DNA of 64,000 nucleotides from Tetraselmis striata (GCA_006384855.1 VCJN01002438.1:1-64000); one strand, 5' to 3'. Positions 1-11,396 are shown, counted from the stretch's first letter. Notes: generated by a model not told the origin, from the letters alone. Numbers and translations: made by a program.

Positions 1-2334
1 GCTCGCCTATTCTTTTTGTTAGGAAGGCGGATGGATCTCTCCGGTTATGTGTAGACTTTCGTGGTCTCAATGATGTTACTCGGGAGGATGCGTATCCCTT
101 ACCGCGTATTGATGAAACTCTTGATGAGTTGAGGAAAGCTCGATGCCATACCCATTTAGATTTAGCCTCTGGTTATTGGCAAGTACCTATAGCTGAGGAG
201 GATATACATAAAACTGCATTTCAAACACCTGATGGATTATTAGAGTGGACTGCTATGCCATTTGGGTTATGCAATGCCCCTGCAACTTTCCAACGTATGA
301 TGAATGATATCTTACGTCCATTATGCGTAAATTTGTGGTTGTGTATCTTGATGACATCTGTATATATTCAGAGAATAATGTTGACCACTTGGAACATATT
401 CGTATGGTAGTGGCAAAATTATCTGAACATAACCTACGTTTGCAACTAAAAAAATGTTTCTTTGGTATGACATCTATGGAGTATTTGGGTTATACTGTAT
501 CTGATGGTAAACTACAGATATCCGAGTCAAAGATATCTGCGATTACAGATTGGCCCGTGCCAAAAACTCAGAGCGAAGTGCGAAGTTTTGTACAATTTTG
601 CAATTTTTACTCTAAGTTTAGACACCATTTCAGTGATTTAACCACTCCGTTGACCGATTTGTTACGTAAAACAAAACCAGCCGTTGTAGACTGGAGTCCT
701 GACTGTCGGGAAGCTTTCGAGACTCTTCGTCTGCGTTTGATTTCCGCACCTTGTCTGACCATACCGGAAATAGGCATTGATGTGACGTTCGCCGTAGCGA
801 CAGATGCGTCCAACGTAGGGCTAGCTGCAGTTTTATTGTAGGACCAGGGAGGAGGCTCTCAACCAGTGGCATTCTGAGCGTGGGAATACTTACTCTGCTT
901 ATGACCTAGAAGCATTTGCCGTCTGTGAGTCTATTAAGCATTGGAGGTGTTACCTTGAAGGTTGCCGTCGATTCCTTGTTGTTTCAGACCGTGACACCCT
1001 ACGGCATTTGCTCAGGCAACCTGCAGAACGGATGAATAGACGCCAAGCTCGCTATGTTCGCGACTTACAGTCTTTTGTGGGTTCAATGTCTCTTGCATAC
1101 AGAAAAGGCAAGTGGAATGAGACAGATCCGTTGTCTCGTAGACCGGATTTAAAAGCGTTAATAAGTTTCGGTGGCCTTTATTGGACCGGGGATGTGCCGG
1201 ATACGGCTGAGGCACTTGAATGTGTACACAACCCACAATGTACTGCCATAGCTTCTATGAGTGTGAGTACTCTAAAGCTTAGTGATGACATACTCGACAT
1301 GATAAAAAAGGGGTATGTGGCAGACGACTTCTATTCCGAATGGGGGGGATGGATGAAGTCGGGACATGTGTCCAAACATGACGGGTTTTTTTGGAGGCAT
1401 AAATGCCTATGCATCCCTAAGAACCGTCAGCGCGTTAACAAAATATTGTCTGAGTTACATGATACTGCTGGGCACCGGGCCGCCACGTCCATGGCAGTCG
1501 GTTGGTTTGGATTTCATTACCGATTTACTTGTGAGTAATGGTTTTGATGCAATGTTGGTTGCTGTATGCCATCCAACCCGTCAAGCACATTTTATTCCGA
1601 CGATTAAAACTGTGACTGGTGAATATTCAGCTGAGTTATTTCTGAGGTAAGTATACATGCTGCATGGTTTACCAAGGGTTATAATTCGGACCGTGATCCG
1701 AGATTTATGTCGTCTTTTTGGCAGACTTTGTGGCGTCGCCTAGGCACTAAGGTAAACATGTCTAGTGGCCAACATCCTGAAACGGATGGTATGACTGAAA
1801 GGATCAATGCCATTGTCTGTGAACTGGCTCGAGCGTTTTGTTGCTTTGATGGCACCAATTGGGTTGATCAATTGCCGTTGATGGAATTTTCGTATAATTC
1901 TAATCTTGCACTTGGTATTGAGCATACACCGTTTGAGGATAATTACGGATTTAATCCTGAAACACCTCCGTCCTGACGTATTGTTTGCCATGAGGCCTAC
2001 AATACATGTGCCAGTCAGTGCTCAACAGAAAATCCAGAAAGCCAAGATTTTGAAATTGAAAAGATATCCGCAGTCAAGATTTGCTTGATGCATGGCCGCA
2101 AAGGATCTCAATTGCAATTTCTGGTGCACTTTGCAGAAAAAAATTTGGAACCTGTTTGGCATCGTTTGTTTGATGTAAAACCGACTGTTGCTTTGCAAAG
2201 TTTTCTGGATACGCCGATGTGGCTGCAGTTTGCTGAGTCAGATAAGTTTCTGCAGCATGCGGCTAAATATCCGGCTAGAATTCCAACTGCAAATTGAATA
2301 CTGCTTTATGTTGTCCAAGGGGGGAGAGGTGTAG

Positions 2335-2411
2335 TGTGACAGTTATACTGAATTGTAACCTGTCATGCGCTATCTTTGGCATAATACAGTACGAGAGCCG
2401 GTACCACTACT
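2335..2411 (+). repeat. 3' LTR of fossil A, first piece
   Basis: The LTR begins with TGTGACAG just after the purine tract of fossil A. It is cut by the LINE insertion after 2411. The remainder lies at 13941 to about 14368, giving an LTR near 505 bp. Confidence 0.65.
2399..2411. repeat. Target-site duplication of the LINE, left copy
   Basis: CGGTACCACTACT occurs here and again at 13928-13940, exactly bracketing the LINE. The 13-bp perfect match fixes both LINE ends. Confidence 0.9.
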
Positions 2412-2749
2412 TTTTTTCCGCCCCCGGGACAGGACTGGCACCAGTGAAACCCTTGCAGCGTCTCTACGACGGCCGTTTAGGCAGCAATCCAGTTACGGAA
2501 AGCCCTGGGTAGGCGACGCTCCGTTATAGTCATCAAGCAAATTGCCGAAGCATTTCGCAAGACTAATTGGAGGCAAGTGACGGCATTTCCAACACTGTTG
2601 GATCACCGTCTAAAACACTGCCATCAAAATACCCGGCACTGACCACGAAAGGTCCGCCCTACCCGTTTGGGCGTCGGCCCATTCGAGTAATGCGAGTTGG
2701 GGCAAGCCCCAACCCGCGGAGCAAAGCATTTCGGGAGTGCGATACATGT
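2412..2749 (-). other. LINE 3' untranslated tail
   Basis: This is the non-coding 3' end of the LINE, ending in a short A run on the minus strand. The terminal 90 bp contains GCCGTCGTAGAGACGCTGCA and a GTCCCGGGGGC run just before the A tail. The same tail ends the copies at 17231, 17601, 26578, 26877 and 40640, which shows the family is retrotransposed from this 3' end. Confidence 0.85.
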
Positions 2750-3205
2750 TCAACACAAAAAGCAATGTGAGGGAGGGCCCGACGCCATAGCTGGAAAAAT
2801 TTCCCATTCCCAGTAAAATCCAGGGCGCCGTGAAGGGAGGGGGACCCCGCCCAAAATAAAGGCAGTTAAGTCCTCAGGCGTTGACGCCTTAACCTGACTA
2901 CTAATAAAATCCCTGAACTCCGGAACTAACAACCCAAAATTATGACGGTGATACCCCCACCGCGGGCACTCCACCAACATATGTTCGATAGTCTCAGATT
3001 CACCTCCGCCACATGCAGGGCAGTGTTCAAGGAACCGCTCAGGCATGGCATGAATCCGGGTCAATCGGCGGGCAGTGGGAAATACTCGGGTGCGAAATTG
3101 TATCATACTGTGCAGCCCAGCGGCCACAACCCCTGCGCGGGGACACCCACACCCGTACTTCGGCAACGGTTTGGCGCATACGACGCATGGACATATATAC
3201 CCCAT
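2750..3205 (-). CDS. LINE ORF2 C-terminus with Cys/His knuckle (broken)
   Basis: This frame covers the end of the LINE polyprotein. It contains CPACGGGESETIEHMLVEC, a C-x2-C-x8-H-x4-C knuckle like those found C-terminal to the RT in APE-type LINEs, where it is thought to bind RNA. It is offset in frame from the RT frame at 3103-4740. The relatives at 26877-27777 and 40640-41146 run on to a shared end at RRPNG followed by a stop, which this copy does not reach in this frame. The copy is therefore frame-damaged at both sides. Confidence 0.8.
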   Translation of the reverse strand: MGYICPCVVCAKPLPKYGCGCPRAGVVAAGLHSMIQFRTRVFPTARRLTRIHAMPERFLEHCPACGGGESETIEHMLVECPRWGYHRHNFGLLVPEFRDFISSQVKASTPEDLTAFILGGVPLPSRRPGFYWEWEIFPAMASGPPSHCFLC

Positions 3206-4813
3206 GTTTTAGTGCGTGCTAACGACGCCGACGATTCGTAACGTGCCCACACCGATGCTTTTACTAGTTTAGCGGCATCGCGTGCGGCTAGCGACCTCCA
3301 CTCAAGGGGAAGGTGCGCTCGCCCCTCAGCTAGTAGCCCTACGTTCGCCCTAGCCAGTCGATATAACCACCGCACAGTCCCCGACGTCCACGTGTTAGGG
3401 CGCGCCCGACTTGGCTGATCTACTAAATGGGTTATACATGTATTCAAGTCGGATGCTTTAAGGAACGCCCGAGCCCGTGCCGCAGCGGCCGTAGCCTCTA
3501 TAGGCGCAATATCCAATTCCCGCATCATCGGTGCAGTGGCCACCCCAGGGGAGTTTTTACCTACCCCAATGAGGCAACGCAAGCACTGATTGAGTACGGT
3601 TTGTAATTTATTTGCGCCGCTAGTTATATCCATGCCCCATACTTCACACCCATAAGTTAAAACCGGCAGTACACAGGTTTTAAAAACCGACACACGCACA
3701 TTAATAGGAATTATGTCCCGTCCACCGACTAATACCGAATCGAGCGCCTCAATAGCGCGTTTACCCTTCTTAACCCGGTCGTCTACTATGTGTTGCATAC
3801 CTAAATCCGACTTAATGACCGTACCCAAGTACCTATATTCATTTACAACCGGTACCCGTTCCCCCCCAAGCTGCCATTGGGCAGCTTGTTCGCGTAACGC
3901 GGTCTCGTCGGAATATCGGCCTAATGCCATCACCCCACACTTAAGTACCCCAAACCCCATACAATGGTCCTCCGCCCACTGCGAGAAGTGGGCGAACATG
4001 GCATGCAGGTCATCGAACGAGCCTGTGATACCAACAGCGTCGTCCGCGTATAACTGACATGGCACCCTTAGTGGTTGCCTTGCCGCTAATGGGTCAGTGC
4101 ACCCTGGTACATCACACCCTAGATGTTCTACCCCATCGAATACATCGTTAATAAATATGTTAAATAGGATGGGGGAAGCGGGGCATCCCTGTCGGAGGCC
4201 ACGCTCTATGGGTATGGGGTCTGATAGTGTTCCCGGGGCCACCCCTGTCTTGACCCGTACCATACTATCCCTGTATAAAGTTTTAATGAAGGCAAGCATA
4301 TGACCCGTAACTCCTATGGCTTGTAGTTTTAGGAATAAAAGCTCATGAGGTACGGTGTCATATGCCTTCCTAAAGTCAATAAAACCCGCGTAGGTGGGTA
4401 GACCTGCCGCTTGGCGACGAGCCGCGATATCGAACAAGCTGGCGACTTGCATGGGGCCCTCCTCATTCCGCATAAAACCCGCTTGCCAACGGCGGATTAT
4501 CCCTTTAGCTTGGCAGACGTCTTGCAAGCGTTGGGAAATGACGGTCATAAGGAGTTTCATAGCGGCACCCATAATCGAAATACCCCTATAATTGTCCATA
4601 ACGGTCGCGTCGCCTTTCTTGGGCACCGATACTATGGCCGAGCTACGCCACTGCTGGGGGATATAGTTCTTAGTCCATATTCCGTTAATTAAGGCCAGCC
4701 ATGCCTTGCCAAAATGGCTATTCGGGGCGTATATCGCCAATTTTAAAGCCTCTGCAGTGATCCCATCCTGCCCTTGGGCCTTATTATTTTTTAAACGCCT
4801 AAGAGCCTTGACT
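3103..4813 (-). CDS. LINE reverse transcriptase domain
   Basis: The frame is open from the Ty3 insertion boundary (4813) to 3103. It reads through a typical non-LTR RT: an NYRGISIMG fingers motif, motif A FIDFRKAYDTVP, motif B GLRQGCPASPILFN and the catalytic motif C LYADDAVG, followed by a thumb region (EYRYLGTVIKSD). It would reverse-transcribe the LINE RNA by target-primed synthesis. The first methionine in the frame is at 4740, but that is internal. Coding continued upstream into the endonuclease part before the Ty3 insertion, which landed in the codons for the WEEL/VKAL stretch just ahead of the RT. Catalytic YADD is intact; the polyprotein as a whole is not. Confidence 0.93.
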
Positions 4814-4818
4814 AGTTC
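4814..4818. repeat. Target-site duplication of the nested Ty3 element, left copy
   Basis: AGTTC sits here and at 11363-11367, immediately outside the two LTRs. Five bp is the usual size for Ty3/Gypsy integration. Confidence 0.9.
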
Positions 4819-5219
4819 TGTGAGGTACAGTAATGCTCTAATGCAATTAGAGGTAAGAAGGCAAAGGTTGTGAGGAAACAGTATCGAATGTTACAGGATC
4901 ATCAGCAGGTTCAGCTATTTATCGGCAGTCAGCAGCACATAGGCAGAGCAGCGGCAGAGCAGTTCAGCGGTCAGTCTTGGGCATAGCGGTAATATAGTAT
5001 CGGGGAATGTCAGTAGCAGCATCGGGGAATGTCAGTAGCAGCATCGGGGAATGTTAGTAGCAGCATCGGTGATTGGGATTGATAATGATAAATGGTATGC
5101 GTACATGTTACAGTACAAGTTACAGAAGTACGGCAGGTAGTGATATGATATAGGAAATGATAATAATATGAGATAAGTGGTTATGTGGGTATAGTGCAGG
5201 GTTAGGTGTAGTCCTAACA
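4819..5219 (-). repeat. 3' LTR of the nested Ty3 element
   Basis: 401 bp, near-identical to 10936-11362. It contains about three copies of a 22-bp unit with the core CATCGGGGAATGTCAGTAG; the other LTR carries an extra copy, which explains the length difference. Confidence 0.93.
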
Positions 5220-5231
5220 TTCCTTCCCCTC
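5220..5231 (-). other. Polypurine tract
   Basis: On the minus strand GAGGGGAAGGAA directly precedes the 3' LTR start (TGTTAGGACT). This is the expected plus-strand primer site of an LTR retrotransposon. Confidence 0.8.
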
Positions 5232-5245
5232 ACGGAGAAAAATAG

Positions 5246-8200
5246 CTACGGTATTTTCAATGGGAAGCGGGCCGGATACTTGGAATGCAAGTTGCGGTAG
5301 TGTGGTGTATGAAATAAGTCACGTAGGGGCTGAGACTTGTCTGCATATAGGTGTAGCATGTCAACACGACGAAGATTTTGATATGGTTCCCATGAATCAT
5401 GGGATCCATCGTAACCTTGCCAACGGACTAGGAACAGAAGCGCAGGGCCGCGGGAGTAGTCAAGGTTATCGTTGTTATATTCGATGCGGTGGTTGAGGAT
5501 TTGATCTATGATAAATTCATCCGCCGGTAGAGCAGTGCGACCAGGGACAGTGTCGGGTGGAACATCAGGGGAGTGACAACGACGAAGGCGAGAAATGTGA
5601 AACACAGGGTGGCATTCCATTGTGTGGGGTAAACGTATGTGGTAAGCTTGAGGTGAAATCTTACGAACAATGGGATAAGGGCCAATAAAACGTTGACGGA
5701 ATTTGTTAGTTGGTTGGTTTCGTAACAGAAGGTGTTCAGTGGACAACCATACCTTATCACCCTCAAAAAATTCTTCAGGTCGGGTACGGTTGTTTGCATA
5801 AGCCTTTTGGTATTCGTCGGCTAATTTCAGCTGTTCGGTTATAAGGGCATGAGTATCATGTATAGTATGTAAGAGGTCAAGGTGTGGTTGGTTTATATTC
5901 GGGGTTTGGCGCAAGAGACTTGCAGGCGTTAGCGGGTTAAGGCCATACACGGCTTCAAAGGGGGTATGTTTTGTGGCGGAGTGGGTGGAGTTATTATATG
6001 AGAATTCAGCAAGAGATAGGGCATTTAGCCAGTCATCATGATTTTTATGCACAAAGGCGCGAAGTATTTGTTCGACAGTGCGGTGGGTACGTTCAGTTTG
6101 ACCGTCCGTTTCAGGGTGGTATGAAGATGATATGTTTAACTTGGTTTTGAGAGAGCGGAATAAGGATTGCCAAAATGCGGAGGTAAAACGGGGATCACGG
6201 TCGGAAATAATAGTACGGCACAGGCCGTGATGGCGGTAGATGTTATTTAGAAACAGTTTGGCTAATTGGGAAGCGTCAATAGACATGTTGCAGGGAATAA
6301 AGTGGGCTTGTTTAGAAAAGGTGCATACAAAGGTTGCAATAGCATCATAGCCGTCTTGCAAAGGGAGGCATGTTATGAAATCCATTGAAATAATCTCCCA
6401 AGGTCGAGAAGCTTTTGGTAATGGAGATAATATACCAGGTGGTTTTTGGGTAGAAGTTTTAATGCGTTGACAGGTGGAGCAATGTTTGCAGTATTGTTTT
6501 ATATCTTTGTTCATGCGTGGCCACCAGAACGTTTTCGAAATATTGAGTAAAGTGCGTCGGGCGTCCGGGTGTCCAGCAGTATCATGATATTCGTGTATGA
6601 TAGAGTTCATGATTTGTTTACCGGCAGCAGGTATGCAGATTTTATCAGCCATCCAGTAAAGGTTATCGGTAGGGTCAAAGGTGACACCGACAGGTATGCG
6701 GGGGCCTGAATAATTTGTATCAATGTTGTAGCCGTGGCGAATGCGGTTAAGTAACGAGGGGTCAACTTGCAAATGACACATAGACGATAGAAAATCATGC
6801 ATATCTTCTAGTTCTGAGTAAAGTAGTCCTTTCTCAGCGGCGAGGACGTCATGTTTAAGATCAGGCCGGCGGGATAGGGCGTCGGCTTCATTTTGACTAC
6901 CTTTGCGGTAAAGTATTGACAAAATAGGTTTTTGAGTGCGGGTTGAGATGGCAAGGTAAGGTGAAATGTCAGAGAGCCAGAGCGCGTGGCGGCGGCCGAG
7001 GGCATCTTGAGTTGGTAAATGACGTAAGGTGGCATGATCTGTGATTACTGTAATCTTAGCAGCACCTTCGATATAGCAGCGCCATTCTTTAAGCGCGCAG
7101 ACAACACCTAATAGTTCTTGGTCATATGTAGGATAATTTGTGTGAGAAGATTGTAGTATTTTGGCAAAGTAAGCGCACGGGCGTAACTTGTTGGAATCGT
7201 CTTTTTGTAAAAGAACCGCGCCTAAGGCGTATTTACTGGCATCCGTGGATATGATGAATTCCGCGTCATGACCGGTTTAAGGACTCATTAGTACAGGGGC
7301 AGAGCAGAGCGCGTGTTTTAGTGCATTAAAAGCAGTGTGTTGGCGTACACCCCACCCGAAAGTTTTCTTTTTGCGAGTTATGTCGTAAAGGGGTGCAGCT
7401 AAGTGAGAGTATTTGTGTATGTAACGGCGGTAAAAAATGCAAAACCCTAGGAACTGTTGGACCTGCGGAACAGATCGCGGTGGGGACCAGTTCTTAACGG
7501 CGGAGACTTTATTATCAGAGGGGCGTAGGCCAGTTTTGCTGACCATGTGTCCTAAGTACTCAAGCTCGTGTTTACCGAAAAAGCACTTAGGTAATCGTAG
7601 GCGTATATCATGCTGCGCCAGTAAGCCGAGTGTGATGTCGAGATGGTGGAGGTGTTCGTCGAGAGAGTTGCTGAAGATTAAAACGTCGTCGAGGTAAACG
7701 AGGATAAAGGTGTTTTTGTGAGGCTGTAGTACATGGTTCATCCAGCGTTGAAAGGCAGAGGGGGCGTTTGTGAGGCCAAAGGGCATTACTAGAAACTCGA
7801 ACTGGCCGAACTGGCATTTAAACGAAGTTTTTTGTACGTCAGAGTCTTTGATGCGAAGTTGGTGGTATCCTAGAGCAAGGTCGAGAGCAGAGTAAACTGC
7901 AGCACCAGACAGCATATCGAGTAGCATGTCCGCGTGGGGTACCGGAAACTCGATTCGTTTGGTGTATTTGTTAAGTTGCCGGTAGTCGATGCACATGCGG
8001 AGGCCGCCGTTTGCCTTTCGAGCGAACAGGACAGGGGCGGCAAAGGGAGAGAAAGATTCACGGATAAAACCCTTCTCTAAGAAGCTGTTAAGTTGTTTTT
8101 TTAATTCTTCTAATTCAGCGGGTGAGAGTCGGTAGATTTTTCCGGCCGGAACATATGCATTTTCGGTTAGCGGTATTTCAAGGTCGAGGCCAGGGCGTGA

Positions 8201-9406
8201 GCGCGGTAGGGAGTCAAGAGGTTGGCAAATAGAGCGGTGTTTAAGCAGTATAGATTGTACCTGTTTAGTGTATTCTGTGTTTTGGTCAGTAGTCACTGCC
8301 GCGATGTCGGAGTCAATTTGTTCCGCGGTAGTTGTGTCAGTAGCGTCATATTCTTGTAGGATTGCGCAGAAAAATACAGTATTCGGATCTTTTCGCTTTA
8401 TTTCACGAGCCATAGCATTAGCGTGAACGATATCGACGTTAGATTCGCGGGACTGAGTAGGGCAGATTATTTCACTGCCATCGGGAAAAGTTAATTTACC
8501 GGTTGGCCAATCAATATCGGGGTTGTGCGATTTTAGGAAGGACATGCCTAGTGTACAGTTGAATGAGTTTTGTAGCGTAGTAACGATAAATTCAAATGTA
8601 GCCGTGTAACCGTTTATGTTTAACTTGAGGGTGCACGATTTAGCCGCGAGAGAGAGGCGGCCATCAGCCATGACGATCCGTATTTTATTATTTAGAGGTT
8701 GAGTCGGTAATTTGTTTAGGCGGACATACCGTTCATCAATAAAGCAAAGGGTAGCGCCGCTATCGAGCATTATAGTAGCGGGTGGTAAAGCAGGGTGTTC
8801 AGGTAGAGTTGGGTTGAGTAATAGCAGGTCATTGTCGTTCATAGACGTTATAAAGGCTTTTTGTGTTTCAAAGCGGGGTTGGTGCGACTTGAGTCGGGCA
8901 CGCGGGATGTATGTCTTACCTTGTGATTCGTAGCTGAGGGCTTTGTAGTCCTCAATGACCATGACAGAATTAATCGCAGCAGCCTCACGTTCCTCGACAG
9001 TGCTATCTGCGAGGTATACGTCATCTATCCACTGTGTGGGTGGCATTGGCAAGTCCTCAGTGGCAGATGTGGCAGTGTGGAACAGGTAGGTACCCGCGGG
9101 ATAGGAATGGAGTCGTTTGTACTTTTTGAGTATAGGGGTCCAAGATTTTCCTAAGTCGGAAGACCAGCGGGGCAAAATGATTATAGCACGGGTGTCGTAA
9201 GGTGATTCCCGGCGTTGAGACTCAAAATGTTCGAGAATCGGCAATACTGATTCGTCGTATGGTGGATTTATGAGTACAGTATGACCAATAGCTGAAGTGG
9301 AGGTAAAGGGTTTATCTTTAGAGCAGTACTCAGGGCAAACAATGTCAAACGCAGAGGCACAAGCGTCCAGAGTTATGGGACCATATTCAGAATTTAGTCG
9401 AGACAT
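5246..9406 (-). CDS. Pol region of the nested Ty3 element (broken)
   Basis: Reading on the minus strand, the domains are: a DNA adenine methyltransferase-like segment (about 9406-8987; LDACAS and INPPYDE motifs), an aspartic protease (LDSGAT near 8760), RT (VYLDD near 7700, with MPFGLTNAPSAFQ upstream), RNase H (about 7250-6900, ending near DALSRRPDL), an integrase with HHCC finger (about 6600-6480) and DDE core, and a GPY/chromodomain tail (RWQGYDGSHDSWEPY near 5350-5320). Apart from the extra first domain this is the order and content of Ty3/Gypsy chromoviruses. The chromodomain would direct integration to marked chromatin. There are about two breaks in this region. Confidence 0.93.
8987..9406 (-). 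other. DNA N6-adenine methyltransferase-like domain in Pol
   Basis: The first 140 residues of the Pol frame read GPITLDACAS, then CPEYCSKDK, then VLINPPYDES, then IIILPRW. This order matches the phage Dam-like N6-adenine methyltransferase family: an LD(x)A(x) SAM-binding segment, a Cys-Tyr patch, the catalytic NPPY and an LLP strand. DIRS elements are known to carry such a domain; in a Ty3/Gypsy chromovirus it is unusual. Whether it is active is unknown. Assignment is by motif order only. Confidence 0.65.
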
Positions 9407-9818
9407 TTCAGTTTTATCAAAACGGACAGAGTCAGGTGGGCAGGCAGGTGGTCGGTTAATATTTTTTTAGTCCGCCGCTGTTTAGCGTACTGACGTTGAC
9501 GAAACCGTCGAATAGCAGAACGTTTCTCAGTACGAGACATGCCCTCGGCTGGATTATCCGCAGGGATGGCAAAGTCAGCGGCAGACAGGGACCTACGAAC
9601 CTGCTCGCTGGTGAGCGACTCTGGTTCGTACGACTCGGTGGGCAATACCGAGGAGACCTCAGCTTGTGCATCAGCCACTAGGGCGGCGGTAGCCGGGTTA
9701 TTCTCGTCCGGATTCAGTGCCATTGGAGATCGGGCCTCAGAGGTCGGGGGATTCGAGCTGGGACAAATTCGATTGAATTACAATTCGAACGTCTGACGGC
9801 ATACTCCGCCCCAACCCG

Positions 9819-10883
9819 TCATTGGTCATTCAGGTTCGTGGCCTTAAGACCCTTAGAGGTTTTGGTGGCGGCGACTTTAGCTTGCCAAGCCTTTTTGTCA
9901 GTGAGGCTAGTCTCAGGGCAGACCATAATAGAGTGGCCTATTTTACCACAGCCAGAACAGATTCCAGTGTAACGGCCATATCCGGCTAAGCCGGGAATCG
10001 GCCTAGTGCCTGAGCCAGAGGCCTGAGAGGGGTTGGGCGGCGGATTAGAGGGCGGCCCTGGCAGAAAGGCAGGAGGAAAAGGGCCAGCACCGGGGCGGAT
10101 ATATTTATTTGGCGGGTTAGAACCAGGATTACCGTTGGCACGACGCTTGGCAACAGCGTTCATAGCAGCGAACTCAGCGTCGACTGCTTCAAGATGGCGA
10201 CGAAGGGTGTCCAGGGTTGTCAGCTCCTCGCGGGCGACCATCGCTGCTGCCTCCACGCGGGCGTTGGTTTGCTCCGGGAGCTGAGACAAGATGAGTCCAG
10301 CCATAGCAGATTCGTTGGGGCGGTCCGCCTCGGGAAGTAGATGAAAGGCTCGGACGATCTTGGATGCAAGGTCGACTGAGTTGCGCGCCATAGACGAGTT
10401 GTTGGGGGCGATCTTGAGGTTCTTGACGTGCTTGTGAACGAGGGAGTGAAAGGTCGCGCAGCCGTGCAGTTTCTTGATAAGCTTGCTCCTGAAGTCGGAA
10501 AAGTTGGCGAAGTAGGTAGCGAGGGTGATGCCGGTGGTCACTTCACGGTTGACAGGAGTTAGGGAGTCGATGAGGGCACGGTACAGGACGCCGGTCTCGC
10601 TGTCGGAGTCGAACTGGCGGAGTAGCCATTGTTCCAGAGCAGGGGTCCAGTAGAGGCCGTGGACAGTTTCGGCGATGGTAGAAAGGAAGCGGTTGAGGGC
10701 AGATAGGTCACGACGGTCAGAGATGCGCCGATCGGCAAGGATGTCGTTGGTGGGGGCGCGGATGGCGAACTTGGAGAGCTCAGCTTGGACAGCACGAGAG
10801 ATCGGGTCGATATCCATAGGTTGAGTCATGGTAGAAGGTTGAGCAGGGAGAGCGGTAGCTTGGCTGCGGGTTGATACGGGCAT
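9819..10883 (-). CDS. Gag of the nested Ty3 element
   Basis: A 354-residue open frame starts 53 bp inside the 5' LTR boundary, at MPVSTRSQATALPAQPS. The middle is a helical capsid-like region with the Gag-typical spacing of Trp and Leu residues. The C-terminal part is Pro/Gly-rich and ends in one CCHC zinc knuckle, CSGCGKIGHSIMVC, which binds the element's RNA. It would assemble the virus-like particle. Position, size and knuckle all fit Ty3/Gypsy Gag. Confidence 0.9.
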   Translation of the reverse strand: MPVSTRSQATALPAQPSTMTQPMDIDPISRAVQAELSKFAIRAPTNDILADRRISDRRDLSALNRFLSTIAETVHGLYWTPALEQWLLRQFDSDSETGVLYRALIDSLTPVNREVTTGITLATYFANFSDFRSKLIKKLHGCATFHSLVHKHVKNLKIAPNNSSMARNSVDLASKIVRAFHLLPEADRPNESAMAGLILSQLPEQTNARVEAAAMVAREELTTLDTLRRHLEAVDAEFAAMNAVAKRRANGNPGSNPPNKYIRPGAGPFPPAFLPGPPSNPPPNPSQASGSGTRPIPGLAGYGRYTGICSGCGKIGHSIMVCPETSLTDKKAWQAKVAATKTSKGLKATNLNDQ

Positions 10884-10916
10884 AAGCTGGGAAGCGTGGG
10901 GGGGGGGGGGGGGTAA

Positions 10917-10934
10917 CCAGGACTCGCGAAACCA
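10917..10934 (-). other. Candidate primer-binding site
   Basis: Just inside the 5' LTR the minus strand reads TGGTTTCGCGAGTCC, i.e. TGG followed by a stretch that could pair with a tRNA 3' end. I cannot name the tRNA. Confidence 0.55.
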
Positions 10935-10935
10935 A

Positions 10936-11362
10936 TGTGAGGTACAGTAATGCTCTAATGCAATTAGAGGTAAGAAGGCAAAGGTTGTGAGGAAACAGTA
11001 TCGAATGTTACAGGATCATCAGCAGGTTCAGCTATTTATCGGCAGTCAGCAGCACATAGGCAGAACAGCGGCAGAGCAGTTCAGCGGTCAGTCTTGGGCA
11101 TAGCGTTAATATAGTATCGGGGAATGTCAGTAGCAGCATCGGGGAAAATGTCAGTAGCAGCATCGGGGAATGTCAGTAGTGGCATCGGGGAATGTCAGTA
11201 GTGGCATCGGGGATTAGGATTGATATAATGATAAATGGTATGCGTACATGTTACAGTACAAGTTACAAAAGTACGGCAGGTAGTGATATGATATAGGAAA
11301 TGATAATAATATGAGGTAAGTGGTTATGTGGGTACAGTGCAGGGTTAGGTGTAGTCCTAACA
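10936..11362 (-). repeat. 5' LTR of the nested Ty3 element
   Basis: 427 bp; TGT...ACA in element orientation. It matches 4819-5219 and is 26 bp longer because of an extra copy of the internal 22-bp unit and small indels. Confidence 0.93.
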
Positions 11363-11367
11363 AGTTC
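11363..11367. repeat. Target-site duplication of the nested Ty3 element, right copy
   Basis: AGTTC, matching 4814-4818. LINE sequence resumes immediately after. Confidence 0.9.
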
Positions 11368-11396
11368 CTCCCATGTTATATGCCCATTAATCCCGT

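Larger units (their letters stand above)
1..2411 (+). mobile_element. Ty3/Gypsy fossil A, 3' part (RT to 3' LTR)
   Basis: This is the 3' portion of a Ty3/Gypsy retrotransposon that enters from the left edge. In order it shows reverse transcriptase (about 1-560, with a VYLDD active site), RNase H (about 780-1130), an integrase core (about 1430-1990, including an HDTAGH zinc-binding start and a HPETDGMTER signature) and a chromodomain-like C-terminus (about 2085-2240). A purine tract (2317-2331) precedes TGTGACAG, which I take as the start of the 3' LTR at 2335. The LTR is interrupted after 2411 by a LINE and resumes at 13941. The coding part is decayed, with about six breaks, so this is an old fossil. 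Family assignment rests on the RT and integrase signatures read by eye. Confidence 0.88.
4819..11362 (-). mobile_element. Ty3/Gypsy chromovirus, structurally whole, with methyltransferase-like Pol extension
   Basis: A 6.5-kb LTR retrotransposon on the minus strand. Its 5' LTR is 10936-11362 and its 3' LTR 4819-5219; both begin TGT and end ACA. Behind the 5' LTR is a candidate primer-binding site, and before the 3' LTR a purine tract. Gag lies at 9819-10883. Pol follows as a methyltransferase-like domain, aspartic protease, RT, RNase H, integrase and chromodomain, the Ty3 order. AGTTC duplications flank it. The two LTRs differ by a handful of substitutions over 400 bp plus the number of a short internal repeat, so insertion looks fairly recent. 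It looks nearly whole, with about two or three breaks in the coding region. It sits inside the LINE and is therefore younger than the LINE. Confidence 0.95.

Noticed and set aside
9496-9796. Plus-strand frames opposite the Ty3 element
   Set aside because: They are shadows of the minus-strand pol and gag region.
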